A DNA stretch of 14,492 nucleotides from Clostridiales bacterium (lineage in GTDB: Bacteria; Bacillota; Clostridia; Oscillospirales; Butyricicoccaceae): the NCBI GenBank assembly GCA_019418305.1, contig DYCA01000028.1, positions 5,362 through 19,853 of the forward strand. The letters run 5' to 3'. The stretch's first letter is position 1; each line of letters starts with the position of its first letter. Of this stretch, positions 1-6,170 are shown piece by piece. Position numbers and translations under genes: made by a program. The notes beneath the pieces were generated by a model, which did not search any database, was not told where the DNA came from, and saw nothing but the letters and a program-made list of their open reading frames with translations.

Positions 1-1
1 G

Positions 2-283
2 TTCTGTGCCATTCCGTTTGACCGTCAGGCCGACCGCTACCCTCCCGAATGGAAGCGACGCTTCAATCATTGTCTGCTTGCAGCCGACCGCGTATTCGCC
101 CTGTCCCGCGATTATTACACCGGATGCTATGCGGCGCGCAATCGCTTTATGGTCGACGCCTCCTCCCTGCTCATCTGCTATTTTGACGGAAAACCGGGCG
201 GTACCGCGCAGACCGTCCGTATGGCAGCACAAAGCGGTCTGCGAATCATCAATCTGGCAGACGGCCAACTGCAGTTCTTTTAA
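2..283 (+). CDS. SLOG-family (DUF1273/YpsA-like) protein, C-terminal part
   Basis: The window opens inside this gene; the frame starting at base 2 is open for 93 codons to TAA at 281-283. The peptide contains AADRVFALSRDYYTGCYAARNRFMVD, then a short CYFDGKPGGTAQTV stretch and GLRIINLAD. This order (ADRV..S..Y..GC...RN..MVD, then GGT..TV and IINL) is what I know from the C-terminal half of clostridial SLOG/DUF1273 proteins, Rossmann-like folds thought to bind nucleotide-type ligands. Exact function is unknown in these families. The N-terminal half, with the usual TGHR-type motif, lies outside the window. An overlapping plus frame with an ATG at base 6 has no such motifs. Family assignment is from memory of the pattern, not a search. 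Confidence 0.72.
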   Translation, partial: FCAIPFDRQADRYPPEWKRRFNHCLLAADRVFALSRDYYTGCYAARNRFMVDASSLLICYFDGKPGGTAQTVRMAAQSGLRIINLADGQLQFF

Positions 284-298
284 ACAGGCATGCAAAAA

Positions 299-340
299 AC
301 GCCCTCCGACGCATAATGCGTTGAAGGGCGTTTGCTTTTT
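299..340. terminator. two-way intrinsic terminator between SLOG gene and ilvE
   Basis: Arms 299-313 and 317-331 form a 15-bp stem (one mismatch, one wobble) around a TAA loop. The top strand continues into TTTGCTTTTT; the bottom strand continues into a run of T (A-run at 294-299). It lies between two convergent genes, 15 bp after the SLOG stop and 26 bp from the ilvE stop, so it can end both transcripts. Confidence 0.85.
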
Positions 341-356
341 CAGAAAAACCGCTTGA

Positions 357-1424
357 TTAGTCTACCTTGACTGTCCAGCCCAGCTCATCGGGCAGCGTAC
401 CCCACTGGATACCGGTCAGTGTGTCATACAGCTTGTGGGTGATAGGACCGATCTCGCCATTGTTGATGTAAGCCACATCGCCTTCATAGCGCAGCTCACC
501 CACCGGAGAGATAACCGCCGCCGTGCCAGTGCCGAACACTTCTTCGAGCTTACCGTCCTTAGATGCCTTCATGACATCCACAATCGGCAGGCGTTCCTCA
601 GATACCGGAATACCCCAGTGCTTGAGCAGATCGATGCAGCTCATACGGGTCACGCCCGGCAATACCGTGCCCACACAGGGAGCAGTATAAACCGTGCCGT
701 CAATTTTGAAGAAGCAGTTCATCGAGCCAACCTCTTCAACATACTTATGCTCTACGCCGTCCAGCCACAGGGTCTGTTCGTAACCAAGGTCGTGTGCCTT
801 AACCTGCGAAATCAAGCTGGCCGCATAGTTGCCACCACACTTGGTAAAGCCAGTACCGCCCGGGCAAGCGCGGGTATACTCATCCTCAACAAAAATCTTG
901 ACCGGGTTGATGCCGGTGGAGTAATACGCGCCAACCGGCGAGCAGATGATGATGAACTGATGGGTCTTGGACGGACGCACACCGAGGTGCGGCTCAGTCG
1001 CAATGACAAACGGGCGGATATACAGGCTGGTACCCGGCTGATGCGGTACCCAATCCTTCTCCACAGACACGATTGCCTTGACCGCCTGCACAAAATCCTC
1101 TACCGGCAGACTGGGCAGGCACATACGATGATTGGTATTGATCATACGCTGCGCGTTCTTGTCCGGACGGAACAACTGGATGGAGCCATCCGGCGTGCGG
1201 TAAGCCTTCAAGCCTTCAAAGGATTCCATCGCATAGTGCAGCACCATCGCCGCAGGATCAATCGACAGCGGCTCGTACGGCACGATACGGGCGTTATGCC
1301 AGCCCTGCTCCTCATCATGGTCGATGATTAGCATATGATCGGTATAATAGATGCCGAAACCCAGTTTATTTTCATCCGGCTTGGGCTTTTTTTGGTCTGT
1401 GAGCTGTGTTCTGATCTGCAGCAT
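357..1424 (-). CDS. ilvE: branched-chain amino acid aminotransferase (class IV, group I)
   Basis: Transfers the amino group between leucine, isoleucine or valine and 2-oxoglutarate in the cytoplasm; PLP-dependent. With the start at 1424 the protein is 355 residues, the usual size of group I (BCAT1/2-like) enzymes. Visible family features: FEGLKAYR near residue 70, IRPFVIATEPHLGV near 136-150, the PLP lysine at about 195 in GFTKCGGNYAASL, YVEEVGSMNCFF at about 228-239, and FGTGTAAVISPVG near 297-309. The frame stays open 53 codons further upstream, but those residues are not family-like. The ATG at 1424 has a purine-rich AGAAAGAG about 10 bases ahead and follows a promoter at 1465-1492. It is monocistronic, between that promoter and the terminator at 299-331. 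The short leader (about 33 nt) leaves no room for a T-box or attenuator. Confidence 0.95.
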   Translation of the reverse strand: MLQIRTQLTDQKKPKPDENKLGFGIYYTDHMLIIDHDEEQGWHNARIVPYEPLSIDPAAMVLHYAMESFEGLKAYRTPDGSIQLFRPDKNAQRMINTNHRMCLPSLPVEDFVQAVKAIVSVEKDWVPHQPGTSLYIRPFVIATEPHLGVRPSKTHQFIIICSPVGAYYSTGINPVKIFVEDEYTRACPGGTGFTKCGGNYAASLISQVKAHDLGYEQTLWLDGVEHKYVEEVGSMNCFFKIDGTVYTAPCVGTVLPGVTRMSCIDLLKHWGIPVSEERLPIVDVMKASKDGKLEEVFGTGTAAVISPVGELRYEGDVAYINNGEIGPITHKLYDTLTGIQWGTLPDELGWTVKVD

Positions 1425-1464
1425 GGTGGATTCACTCTTTCTGTTATAGGTTTTGTACCCTTTC

Positions 1465-1492
1465 ATTATAGCACTTTGCCAAGATAAAGCAA
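1465..1492 (-). promoter_or_regulatory. sigma-A promoter of ilvE
   Basis: On the minus strand: -35 TTGCTT (1487-1492), 16-bp spacer, -10 TATAAT (1465-1470), with an upstream TG giving an extended -10. Predicted start is near 1458, about 34 nt before the ilvE ATG. Confidence 0.75.
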
Positions 1493-1512
1493 GGCGTTTT
1501 TTTACAAGAAGG

Positions 1513-1541
1513 ATGACAAACCATCTGCTTTTTGTTATAAT
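1513..1541 (+). promoter_or_regulatory. sigma-A promoter of the secreted deacetylase-like gene
   Basis: -35 ATGACA (1513-1518), 17-bp spacer, -10 TATAAT (1536-1541). A second TATAAT at 1549-1554 lacks an obvious -35. A start near 1548 leaves about 28 nt of leader carrying AAAGGAG at 1561-1567. It is divergent from the ilvE promoter; the two -35 boxes are about 20 bp apart. Confidence 0.75.
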
Positions 1542-1576
1542 ATGTTCGTATAATTTGCTGAAAGGAGTGACCGCGT

Positions 1577-2764
1577 ATCCCACGCAAGCTGAAAAAGCTG
1601 CTCAGCCTTGTGCTCTGCGCAGCTTTCATTATCGTTATGCTCCCCGCACCGGCCCACGCACTGACATTAACCGCGGTCAACGATACGCTTCTGCCCTTGT
1701 CCGACAGCACCATGCCGACACGGCTGGGCGGTGAACTGTATGTCCCATATAGCGTGTTCTCTTCTCTGGGGGTTTCGGCTTCCAACGAGGATAATGTACT
1801 GAACCTGTCTTCCGGCGGCGAAACACTCAGCTTTTCCACCACAGAAGGATATGTATATGACCAGAATCTGAATAGCTATTCCACCCCGGCTTATGATATG
1901 AACGGCTCGATTTATGTGCCCGTCAAGCTGTGCTGCGGCAAATTTGGATTGAGCTATTCCACGCTGTCTGCCTATGGCGAAACTGTGCTTCGAATCACGG
2001 ACGGTTCTGCCTCCAGTGACTCTTCTTTTGCCTCCACTCAAGGCAGCGCTATCGAAAGCGCAATTAATGCATATAAGGGCATTACGCCTTCCCAACCCTC
2101 GGATAATGTGCCGCCCACGCCGCCGCAGCCGACGGAGCCGCCCATTCCAGAGGTAGAAGAGCAGCCTGCTCAAAAGCCTGCCCGTGTGTACTTAACCTTT
2201 TACGGCGCACCAACGACCAGCACAACACCCGCTATCTTGGATGCACTGCAAAGCGCCGGACGACTGGCAACATTTTTCCTGCCGACCGATACCTCTACCT
2301 GGCCGGACGACGTAATCCGCCGCATTGTCGCAGAGGGACATACCCCTGCCCTTCTGCTTAATGCAAATGAACAAACTTCATCCGAGGATATGCTCGCTTC
2401 GCTGACTGCCGCCAACGATCGGCTGAACTTTCTGACCGGTGTATCCGCCCGCATTGTCTCCAACGATACCGGCTGCAACAAGCTGACACAGGCGCAGCGC
2501 GATGCATTAACCGGAGCAGGCTATCGACTGTGGGATACTACTCTCAATTGTGGAGACGATACACAGTCCTCGGCACGCGCTTACGCTACCACCGCGCAGC
2601 AATTTGCTTCAACCACTGCAACCGTTATCCTCAGACTGCACCACAGCCGTAACACGGCGCAAACCGTACAGTTATTGACTGGCTATATGTCCCGTCAAGG
2701 GATTCCCTCCTCGCGTGTCACCTTTGGTACCACGCCCATCAACAGTGCTTCCGATACCCGATAA
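1577..2764 (+). CDS. secreted stalk-domain protein with degenerate polysaccharide-deacetylase-like domain
   Basis: Reading from ATC at 1577 gives 395 residues. Residues 1-28 are a classic signal peptide: basic PRKLKK, a hydrophobic core, then PAPAHA before the cleavage site. Residues about 30-140 (GGELYVPYSVFSSLG, GSIYVPVKLCC) resemble the copper-amine-oxidase-N / stalk-type wall domain of Firmicutes. A Pro/Glu-rich linker follows (about 173-201), then a NodB-like domain (about 203-395). Active NodB enzymes show TFDDG and an HxxxH metal pair. Here the first motif reads TFYGA (207-211) and the second region reads GHTPALLLNAN (254-264), so the metal ligands are absent. Later parts (ALTGAGYRLWDTTLNCGDD, TVILRLHHS) still match the fold. 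I infer a non-catalytic wall- or glycan-binding protein. An annotator would probably place the start at GTG 1610, which has no ribosome site and cuts off the basic n-region. Confidence 0.8.
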   Translation: MPRKLKKLLSLVLCAAFIIVMLPAPAHALTLTAVNDTLLPLSDSTMPTRLGGELYVPYSVFSSLGVSASNEDNVLNLSSGGETLSFSTTEGYVYDQNLNSYSTPAYDMNGSIYVPVKLCCGKFGLSYSTLSAYGETVLRITDGSASSDSSFASTQGSAIESAINAYKGITPSQPSDNVPPTPPQPTEPPIPEVEEQPAQKPARVYLTFYGAPTTSTTPAILDALQSAGRLATFFLPTDTSTWPDDVIRRIVAEGHTPALLLNANEQTSSEDMLASLTAANDRLNFLTGVSARIVSNDTGCNKLTQAQRDALTGAGYRLWDTTLNCGDDTQSSARAYATTAQQFASTTATVILRLHHSRNTAQTVQLLTGYMSRQGIPSSRVTFGTTPINSASDTR

Positions 2765-2777
2765 ATCCAAATATCGC

Positions 2778-2807
2778 AAAAGCAGGCCAGAAACGGCCTG
2801 CTTTTTT
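2778..2807. terminator. two-way terminator between deacetylase-like gene and sigG 3' end
   Basis: GCAGGCC (2782-2788) pairs with GGCCTGC (2795-2801) around AGAAAC, flanked by A-run and T6. It can act on both strands and separates the convergent secreted-protein gene and the sigG fragment, whose stop is at 2812-2814. Confidence 0.9.
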
Positions 2808-2811
2808 CCTA

Positions 2812-3309
2812 TTATATGCGTTTTCGAATATGCTCCAGCGCTCCCTTTTCCAGACGGGACACCTGCGCCTGTGAAATGTGGATTTCGTCGGCCACCTCCA
2901 TCTGAGTACGCCCTTCGAAAAACCGCAGACGGATGATGCGTTTCTCCCGCTCGTTCAAGCTGTCAATAGCCTCCCGCAATGCAATGCTGGCAAGCCACTG
3001 CTCATCGGTATTTTTATTATCCCCTACCTGATCCATCACGCAGACTGTATCCGTGCCGTCATGAAACACCGGTTCAAACAGCGAGACCGGGTCAAGGATG
3101 GCGTCCAACGCCAGTACAACCTCTTCCTTCGGCATATCCATCAGCTTTGCCAGCTCCACAATGTCCGGCTCACGCTGATGCTCGCGCACAAACGCCTCCT
3201 TGGCCTGCAGTGCCTTGTAAGCGGTGTCCCGCAGACTGCGCGACACTCGCAGCGCGCTGTTATCGCGCAGATACCTCCGAATTTCCCCAATAATCATCGG
3301 CATGAACAT
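2812..3309 (-). CDS. sigG: sporulation sigma factor SigG, C-terminal part of a split gene
   Basis: SigG directs RNA polymerase in the forespore after engulfment. From PMIIGEIRRYLRDN (starting at 3300) to the stop, about 162 residues match SigG closely: RVSRSLRDTAYKALQ, PKEEVVLALDAILDPVSLFEP, the region 4 text LNEREKRIIRLRFFEGRTQMEVADEI, and the helix-turn-helix ISQAQVSRLEKGALEHI. These cover the end of region 2.4 and regions 3 and 4. Full SigG is about 255-260 residues; regions 1.2 to 2.3 (core binding, -10 melting) are missing. In SigG the text before PMIIGE is FSTYAV; here the same frame reads DSCFRLCMFM, which is not sigma sequence. The in-frame ATGs at 3309 and 3303 lack a ribosome site. 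There is no frameshift or stop inside the remaining part. The gene is broken exactly where the recombinase gene ends. It may be a decayed remnant or one half of a gene restored by recombination; the sequence alone cannot decide. Confidence 0.88.
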   Translation of the reverse strand: MFMPMIIGEIRRYLRDNSALRVSRSLRDTAYKALQAKEAFVREHQREPDIVELAKLMDMPKEEVVLALDAILDPVSLFEPVFHDGTDTVCVMDQVGDNKNTDEQWLASIALREAIDSLNEREKRIIRLRFFEGRTQMEVADEIHISQAQVSRLEKGALEHIRKRI

Positions 3310-3328
3310 ACAAAGTCGAAAACAGCTA
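3296..3328. other. probable recombination junction (att site) between recombinase gene and sigG
   Basis: On the minus strand the recombinase stop codon (3328-3326) is followed after about 25 bases by the first recognisable SigG codon (CCG at 3300-3298). No promoter, ribosome site or spacer lies between. A serine integrase gene ending beside an interrupted conserved gene is the usual layout of an integrated element. The exact crossover dinucleotide cannot be read without the partner junction; I place it near 3298-3310. Confidence 0.6.
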
Positions 3329-4702
3329 TCCCGCAGAGGATTGACGCACCTCTGCGCCTTCAATCACATAAAATATCTCTATTTTATCGTTTTGCAGTAC
3401 GATTCTTTGCACGCAGGCACGCACCAGTGCCTGCTTCTCCACATCGCTCAGCCGGTCCCAGCAAGAGCCTATTGTTTGCAGCGCCTGTCGCGCGGCATCC
3501 TGCTCCTCTTGCCGCTCTGCCTGCTTGGCACACTCCAACGCCTGCTCTGCACGACTGCATTCCCGCCTAGCGCGAGCTATCGCGTCCCGCAGGGTATCAT
3601 CCTCCCCTTCCGCAAACAGCTCATATAAGCGGCGCAGCTTGCGCTGTGCGCGCTCGAGCGCATGCCGGCATTCTGCAGGCTCTTTCTTGCTGCCGCGCGG
3701 CGAAACCGGCTCAGCGGCCAGTCGGGACAAATCACGGATGACGACCGACTCCACCTGCCGCGCCATCACGCCGCGGTTCGGGCAGTTCGCATCGTGCACC
3801 AGATGCGGCTTGGATTTATCTCTCGAATAGCATACCAACTTATCGCCTGCACCGCCCCATTTCTGGTAACGCATTTTCGCTCCGCAATGCCCGCACACCA
3901 GAAGCCCGGTCAGCAGTTTACCGGATGAGGCAGCACGCGGTTTGTCCACACGCTGTAAACGCTGCTGAACGCGTTCAAACGTTTTTTTATCAATGAGCGG
4001 CTCGTGCCTCCCGGAATACGTCTCCCCACGATAAACTATCACCCCTGTGTTGCTCTCCCGCAAGAGAATCTGCCGCACAAGATGTTCATATTTCAGCCCC
4101 AGTTCACGCGCAATCCGCCCGGTCGACTGTCCCTCCAGATACCGCGCATAGATTTCACGCACGGTTTCTGCGTCACTGTTCGGCACCAGAATCCCCTTAT
4201 CCGCGTCGTAGTCATACCCAAACGGGATTTTGCCGCCGCCCGGCCAATAGCCCTGCTTAACACGTTCCACCATGCCCATGCGGGTACGCAAAAAAATGTT
4301 TTCTCGCTCGAGCTGCGCAAAAGCAGACAAAATACCAATCATTGCGCGCCCGTATGGACTGCCGGTATCAATATTCTCATTGATGGATACAAAATCCACG
4401 CCATGCGGCAAAAAAACGTCCTCGATGAGGTAAAGCGTATCTTTCTGACTGCGGCTGAGACGGTCCAGTTTGTAAACTACCACGCGCTCCACATTACCGG
4501 CGCGTATTGCCTCCACCAACTGAGTGATTGCCGGTCGTGTCAGATTGGAACCGGAAAAGCCGCCGTCTACATAACGCTCAAACTGCGCAATTCCTTTCAT
4601 GCGGCAGTATGCCTCGAGCTTTTCCGCCTGCGCTGCCAGCGAATAGCCTTCATCCGCCTGTGCCTCGGTTGAAACGCGCAAGTAAAGCGCTGTATGCTTC
4701 AT
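3326..4702 (-). CDS. large serine site-specific recombinase
   Basis: The 458-residue protein cuts and rejoins DNA at att sites through a serine phosphodiester. Residues 1-150 are the resolvase/invertase domain: LYLRVST with nucleophile Ser11, YKLDRLSRS at 77-85 with the active-site arginines, and INENIDTGSPYGRAMIGILSAFAQLERE (partly) at 107-134. The recombinase domain follows (GKIPFGYDY, then IYARYLEGQSTGRIARELG). A zinc ribbon uses Cys270, Cys273, Cys291 and Cys307. Residues about 341-405 are rich in Glu/Arg/Ala/Leu and look like the coiled coil that controls synapsis. The protein ends in IEIFYVIEG plus a short tail. It resembles SpoIVCA/phage-type integrases; length is typical. Translation appears coupled to the 62-codon ORF upstream (ATGA overlap at 4699-4702). 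All domains look intact, so it is probably active. Its 3' end abuts the sigG fragment. Confidence 0.95.
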   Translation of the reverse strand: MKHTALYLRVSTEAQADEGYSLAAQAEKLEAYCRMKGIAQFERYVDGGFSGSNLTRPAITQLVEAIRAGNVERVVVYKLDRLSRSQKDTLYLIEDVFLPHGVDFVSINENIDTGSPYGRAMIGILSAFAQLERENIFLRTRMGMVERVKQGYWPGGGKIPFGYDYDADKGILVPNSDAETVREIYARYLEGQSTGRIARELGLKYEHLVRQILLRESNTGVIVYRGETYSGRHEPLIDKKTFERVQQRLQRVDKPRAASSGKLLTGLLVCGHCGAKMRYQKWGGAGDKLVCYSRDKSKPHLVHDANCPNRGVMARQVESVVIRDLSRLAAEPVSPRGSKKEPAECRHALERAQRKLRRLYELFAEGEDDTLRDAIARARRECSRAEQALECAKQAERQEEQDAARQALQTIGSCWDRLSDVEKQALVRACVQRIVLQNDKIEIFYVIEGAEVRQSSAG

Positions 4703-4887
4703 ATTTCATCCCTTCCGAGACTGCATCCCTCCGTTTCCAGTATAGCAGAGGGGGCCGAGTCAGGCAATGGAAGCTGCTGCCTGCTGCGCGCGACACCCAG
4801 CAAAGCGCCGATTCCTTCCCGGTCCAGCAACAGCGGCGGCATTATGCCATGCAAGCGTCTGCCATTCAAATACCGTATCACCTGCAT
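4699..4887 (-). CDS. 62-residue protein coupled to the recombinase, unknown
   Basis: I do not recognise this protein. It starts MQVIRYLNGRRLHGIMPPLL and continues with LDREGIGALLGVARSRQQLPLPD, ending GRDEI. There is no membrane segment or cysteine motif; it is small and mixed in charge. Support for being real: the minus strand shows GGAG and AAAGGATG just before the ATG, and its TGA overlaps the recombinase ATG in ATGA, the usual sign of translational coupling. No convincing promoter is seen in the 100 bases upstream. Small proteins beside serine integrases sometimes act as recombination directionality factors; for this one that is only inference from position. Confidence 0.55.
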   Translation of the reverse strand: MQVIRYLNGRRLHGIMPPLLLDREGIGALLGVARSRQQLPLPDSAPSAILETEGCSLGRDEI

Positions 4888-4987
4888 CTCATCACATCCT
4901 TTCCACTCCTATTTTGCCCAGTTTTTTACCAATCCAGTCTTTACATGAAGCGTTACAGAAATTGCCCAAAATCTACTCAAATAATAC

Positions 4988-5017
4988 TTGTGAAGCGCTG
5001 GTGACAGGGTGTATAAT
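4988..5017 (+). promoter_or_regulatory. sigma-A promoter of pta
   Basis: -35 TTGTGA (4988-4993), 18-bp spacer, -10 TATAAT (5012-5017). Transcription would begin near 5024, giving a 5' leader of about 65 nt. Confidence 0.75.
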
Positions 5018-5030
5018 GTGGATACAATAG

Positions 5031-5062
5031 TTTGTCCACGGCCATCTTTTGCGCCGGACAAA
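5031..5062 (+). promoter_or_regulatory. hairpin in the pta leader
   Basis: TTTGTCC (5031-5037) is the exact inverted complement of GGACAAA (5056-5062). An inner GGC (5040-5042) and GCC (5053-5055) can extend the stem past a two-base bulge. It lies between promoter and ribosome site (GGAGGAG at about 5074-5080). It has no T-run, so it is not a terminator; it could be an mRNA-stabilising hairpin or a protein or operator site. It does not match a known riboswitch that I recognise. Confidence 0.4.
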
Positions 5063-5088
5063 CCCATTAAAATGGAGGAGAATGCAAC

Positions 5089-6063
5089 ATGTTTGAAAAT
5101 CTGATTGCTACGCTGAAGGCTGACAAGCGCAAGATCGTATTTACCGAAGGCTCCGATCCCCGTATTCTGGAAGCTGCTTCCCGTCTGAAGAAGGACGGTC
5201 TGCTGGATTCCATTCTGGTTGGTAATGTGGACGAAGTGAAAGCAGCAGCGCAGGCTGGCGGCTTCGATATCGAAGGAATGGAAATCATTGATCCTGCGAC
5301 CTATCCGGAAATGGATGCAATGGTTGCCAAGATGGTCGAACTGCGCAAAGGCAAGATGACCGAGGAGCAGTGCCGCGCTTCGCTCGCAAAGGGCAACTAT
5401 TTCGGCACAATGCTGGTTAAGATGGGCAAGGCGGACGCCCTGCTCGGCGGTGCTACTTACTCCACGGCAGATACCGTTCGTCCTGCGCTCCAGATTATCA
5501 AGACCAAGCCGGGCAATAAGATCGTAAGCTCCTGCTTCATTCTGCGCCGTGACGCAAAAGACGGCGGCGACGAGATGTATGCTATGGGCGACTGCGCAAT
5601 CAACATCAATCCGGGCGAGGACGATCTGGTTGAAATCGCCATCGAGACCGCCAAGACTGCCAAGGCTTTTGGCATCGACCCCAAGGTTGCCATGCTGTCT
5701 TACTCGACCAAGGGTTCCGGTAAGGGCGATACGGTTGATATGATGCGTAACGCGACCGAAAAGACCAAGGCCGCTGCACCGGAGCTTGCTGTTGACGGTG
5801 AGCTGCAATTCGACGCAGCCTTCTCCCCAGTCGTTGCTGCGACCAAGTGCAAGGGTTCCCCGGTAGCCGGTCAGGCGAACACCTTTATCTTCCCGGATAT
5901 CAATGCCGGCAACATCGGCTATAAGATTGCGCAGCGTCTGGGCGGCTTCGAAGCATATGGTCCGATCCTGCAGGGTCTGAACGCGCCGATCAACGACCTG
6001 TCCCGCGGCTGCAACGCGGATGAGGTTTATCAGATGGCGATTATTACCGCGGGCCTGAAGTAA
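5089..6063 (+). CDS. pta: phosphate acetyltransferase (phosphotransacetylase)
   Basis: Converts acetyl-CoA and phosphate to acetyl phosphate and CoA, feeding ATP formation by acetate kinase. The 324-residue length matches the short, single-domain Pta class (no DRTGG/BioD-like N-terminal extension). Family text includes IVFTEGSDPRILEAA at 16-30, GNYFGTMLVKMGKADALLGG at 102-121, LSYSTKGSGKGD at 203-214, NTFIFPDINAGNIGYKIAQR at 264-283 and GPILQGLNAPINDLSRGC at 291-308. A phosphate butyryltransferase was considered, but the whole-length pattern is Pta. The ATG has a strong GGAGGAG. It stands alone between its own promoter and the terminator at 6098; acetate kinase (ackA), its frequent partner, is not in the window. 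Confidence 0.95.
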   Translation: MFENLIATLKADKRKIVFTEGSDPRILEAASRLKKDGLLDSILVGNVDEVKAAAQAGGFDIEGMEIIDPATYPEMDAMVAKMVELRKGKMTEEQCRASLAKGNYFGTMLVKMGKADALLGGATYSTADTVRPALQIIKTKPGNKIVSSCFILRRDAKDGGDEMYAMGDCAININPGEDDLVEIAIETAKTAKAFGIDPKVAMLSYSTKGSGKGDTVDMMRNATEKTKAAAPELAVDGELQFDAAFSPVVAATKCKGSPVAGQANTFIFPDINAGNIGYKIAQRLGGFEAYGPILQGLNAPINDLSRGCNADEVYQMAIITAGLK

Positions 6064-6097
6064 TTTCTCCCCTGCGTATTCTCTGAACACTGAACTT

Positions 6098-6132
6098 ACA
6101 AGGGCCGAAACCATTTTTTCGGCCCTTGTTTG
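6098..6132 (+). terminator. terminator after pta
   Basis: The 13-bp perfect stem ACAAGGGCCGAAA (6098-6110) with 6117-6129 has a 6-base loop. The following T-run is short (TTTGC), so some readthrough into the gene at 6171 is possible. That gene has no clear promoter of its own. Confidence 0.75.
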
Positions 6133-6170
6133 CTCTACGGGACAGCAACAGACAAAGGAGCGTGCCTATC

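Noticed and set aside
435..1331. 298-codon plus-strand frame across ilvE
   Set aside because: Shadow of the aminotransferase gene; no motifs or ribosome site.
1425..1464. T-box or leader attenuator for ilvE
   Set aside because: The predicted leader is only about 33 nt, with no specifier loop, T-box sequence or terminator.
3304..3363. Upstream extension of the sigG fragment from TTG at 3363
   Set aside because: The added residues overlap the recombinase gene in another frame, do not resemble any sigma factor, and have no ribosome site.
4888..5088. Possible place for the missing 5' half of sigG or the partner att site
   Set aside because: Only 200 bases, filled by the pta promoter, leader hairpin and upstream region of the small ORF; no SigG-like peptide and no copy of the junction sequence on either strand.
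4909..6114. 401-codon minus-strand frame across pta
   Set aside because: It is a shadow of pta codon usage with no family resemblance; pta itself is unambiguous.
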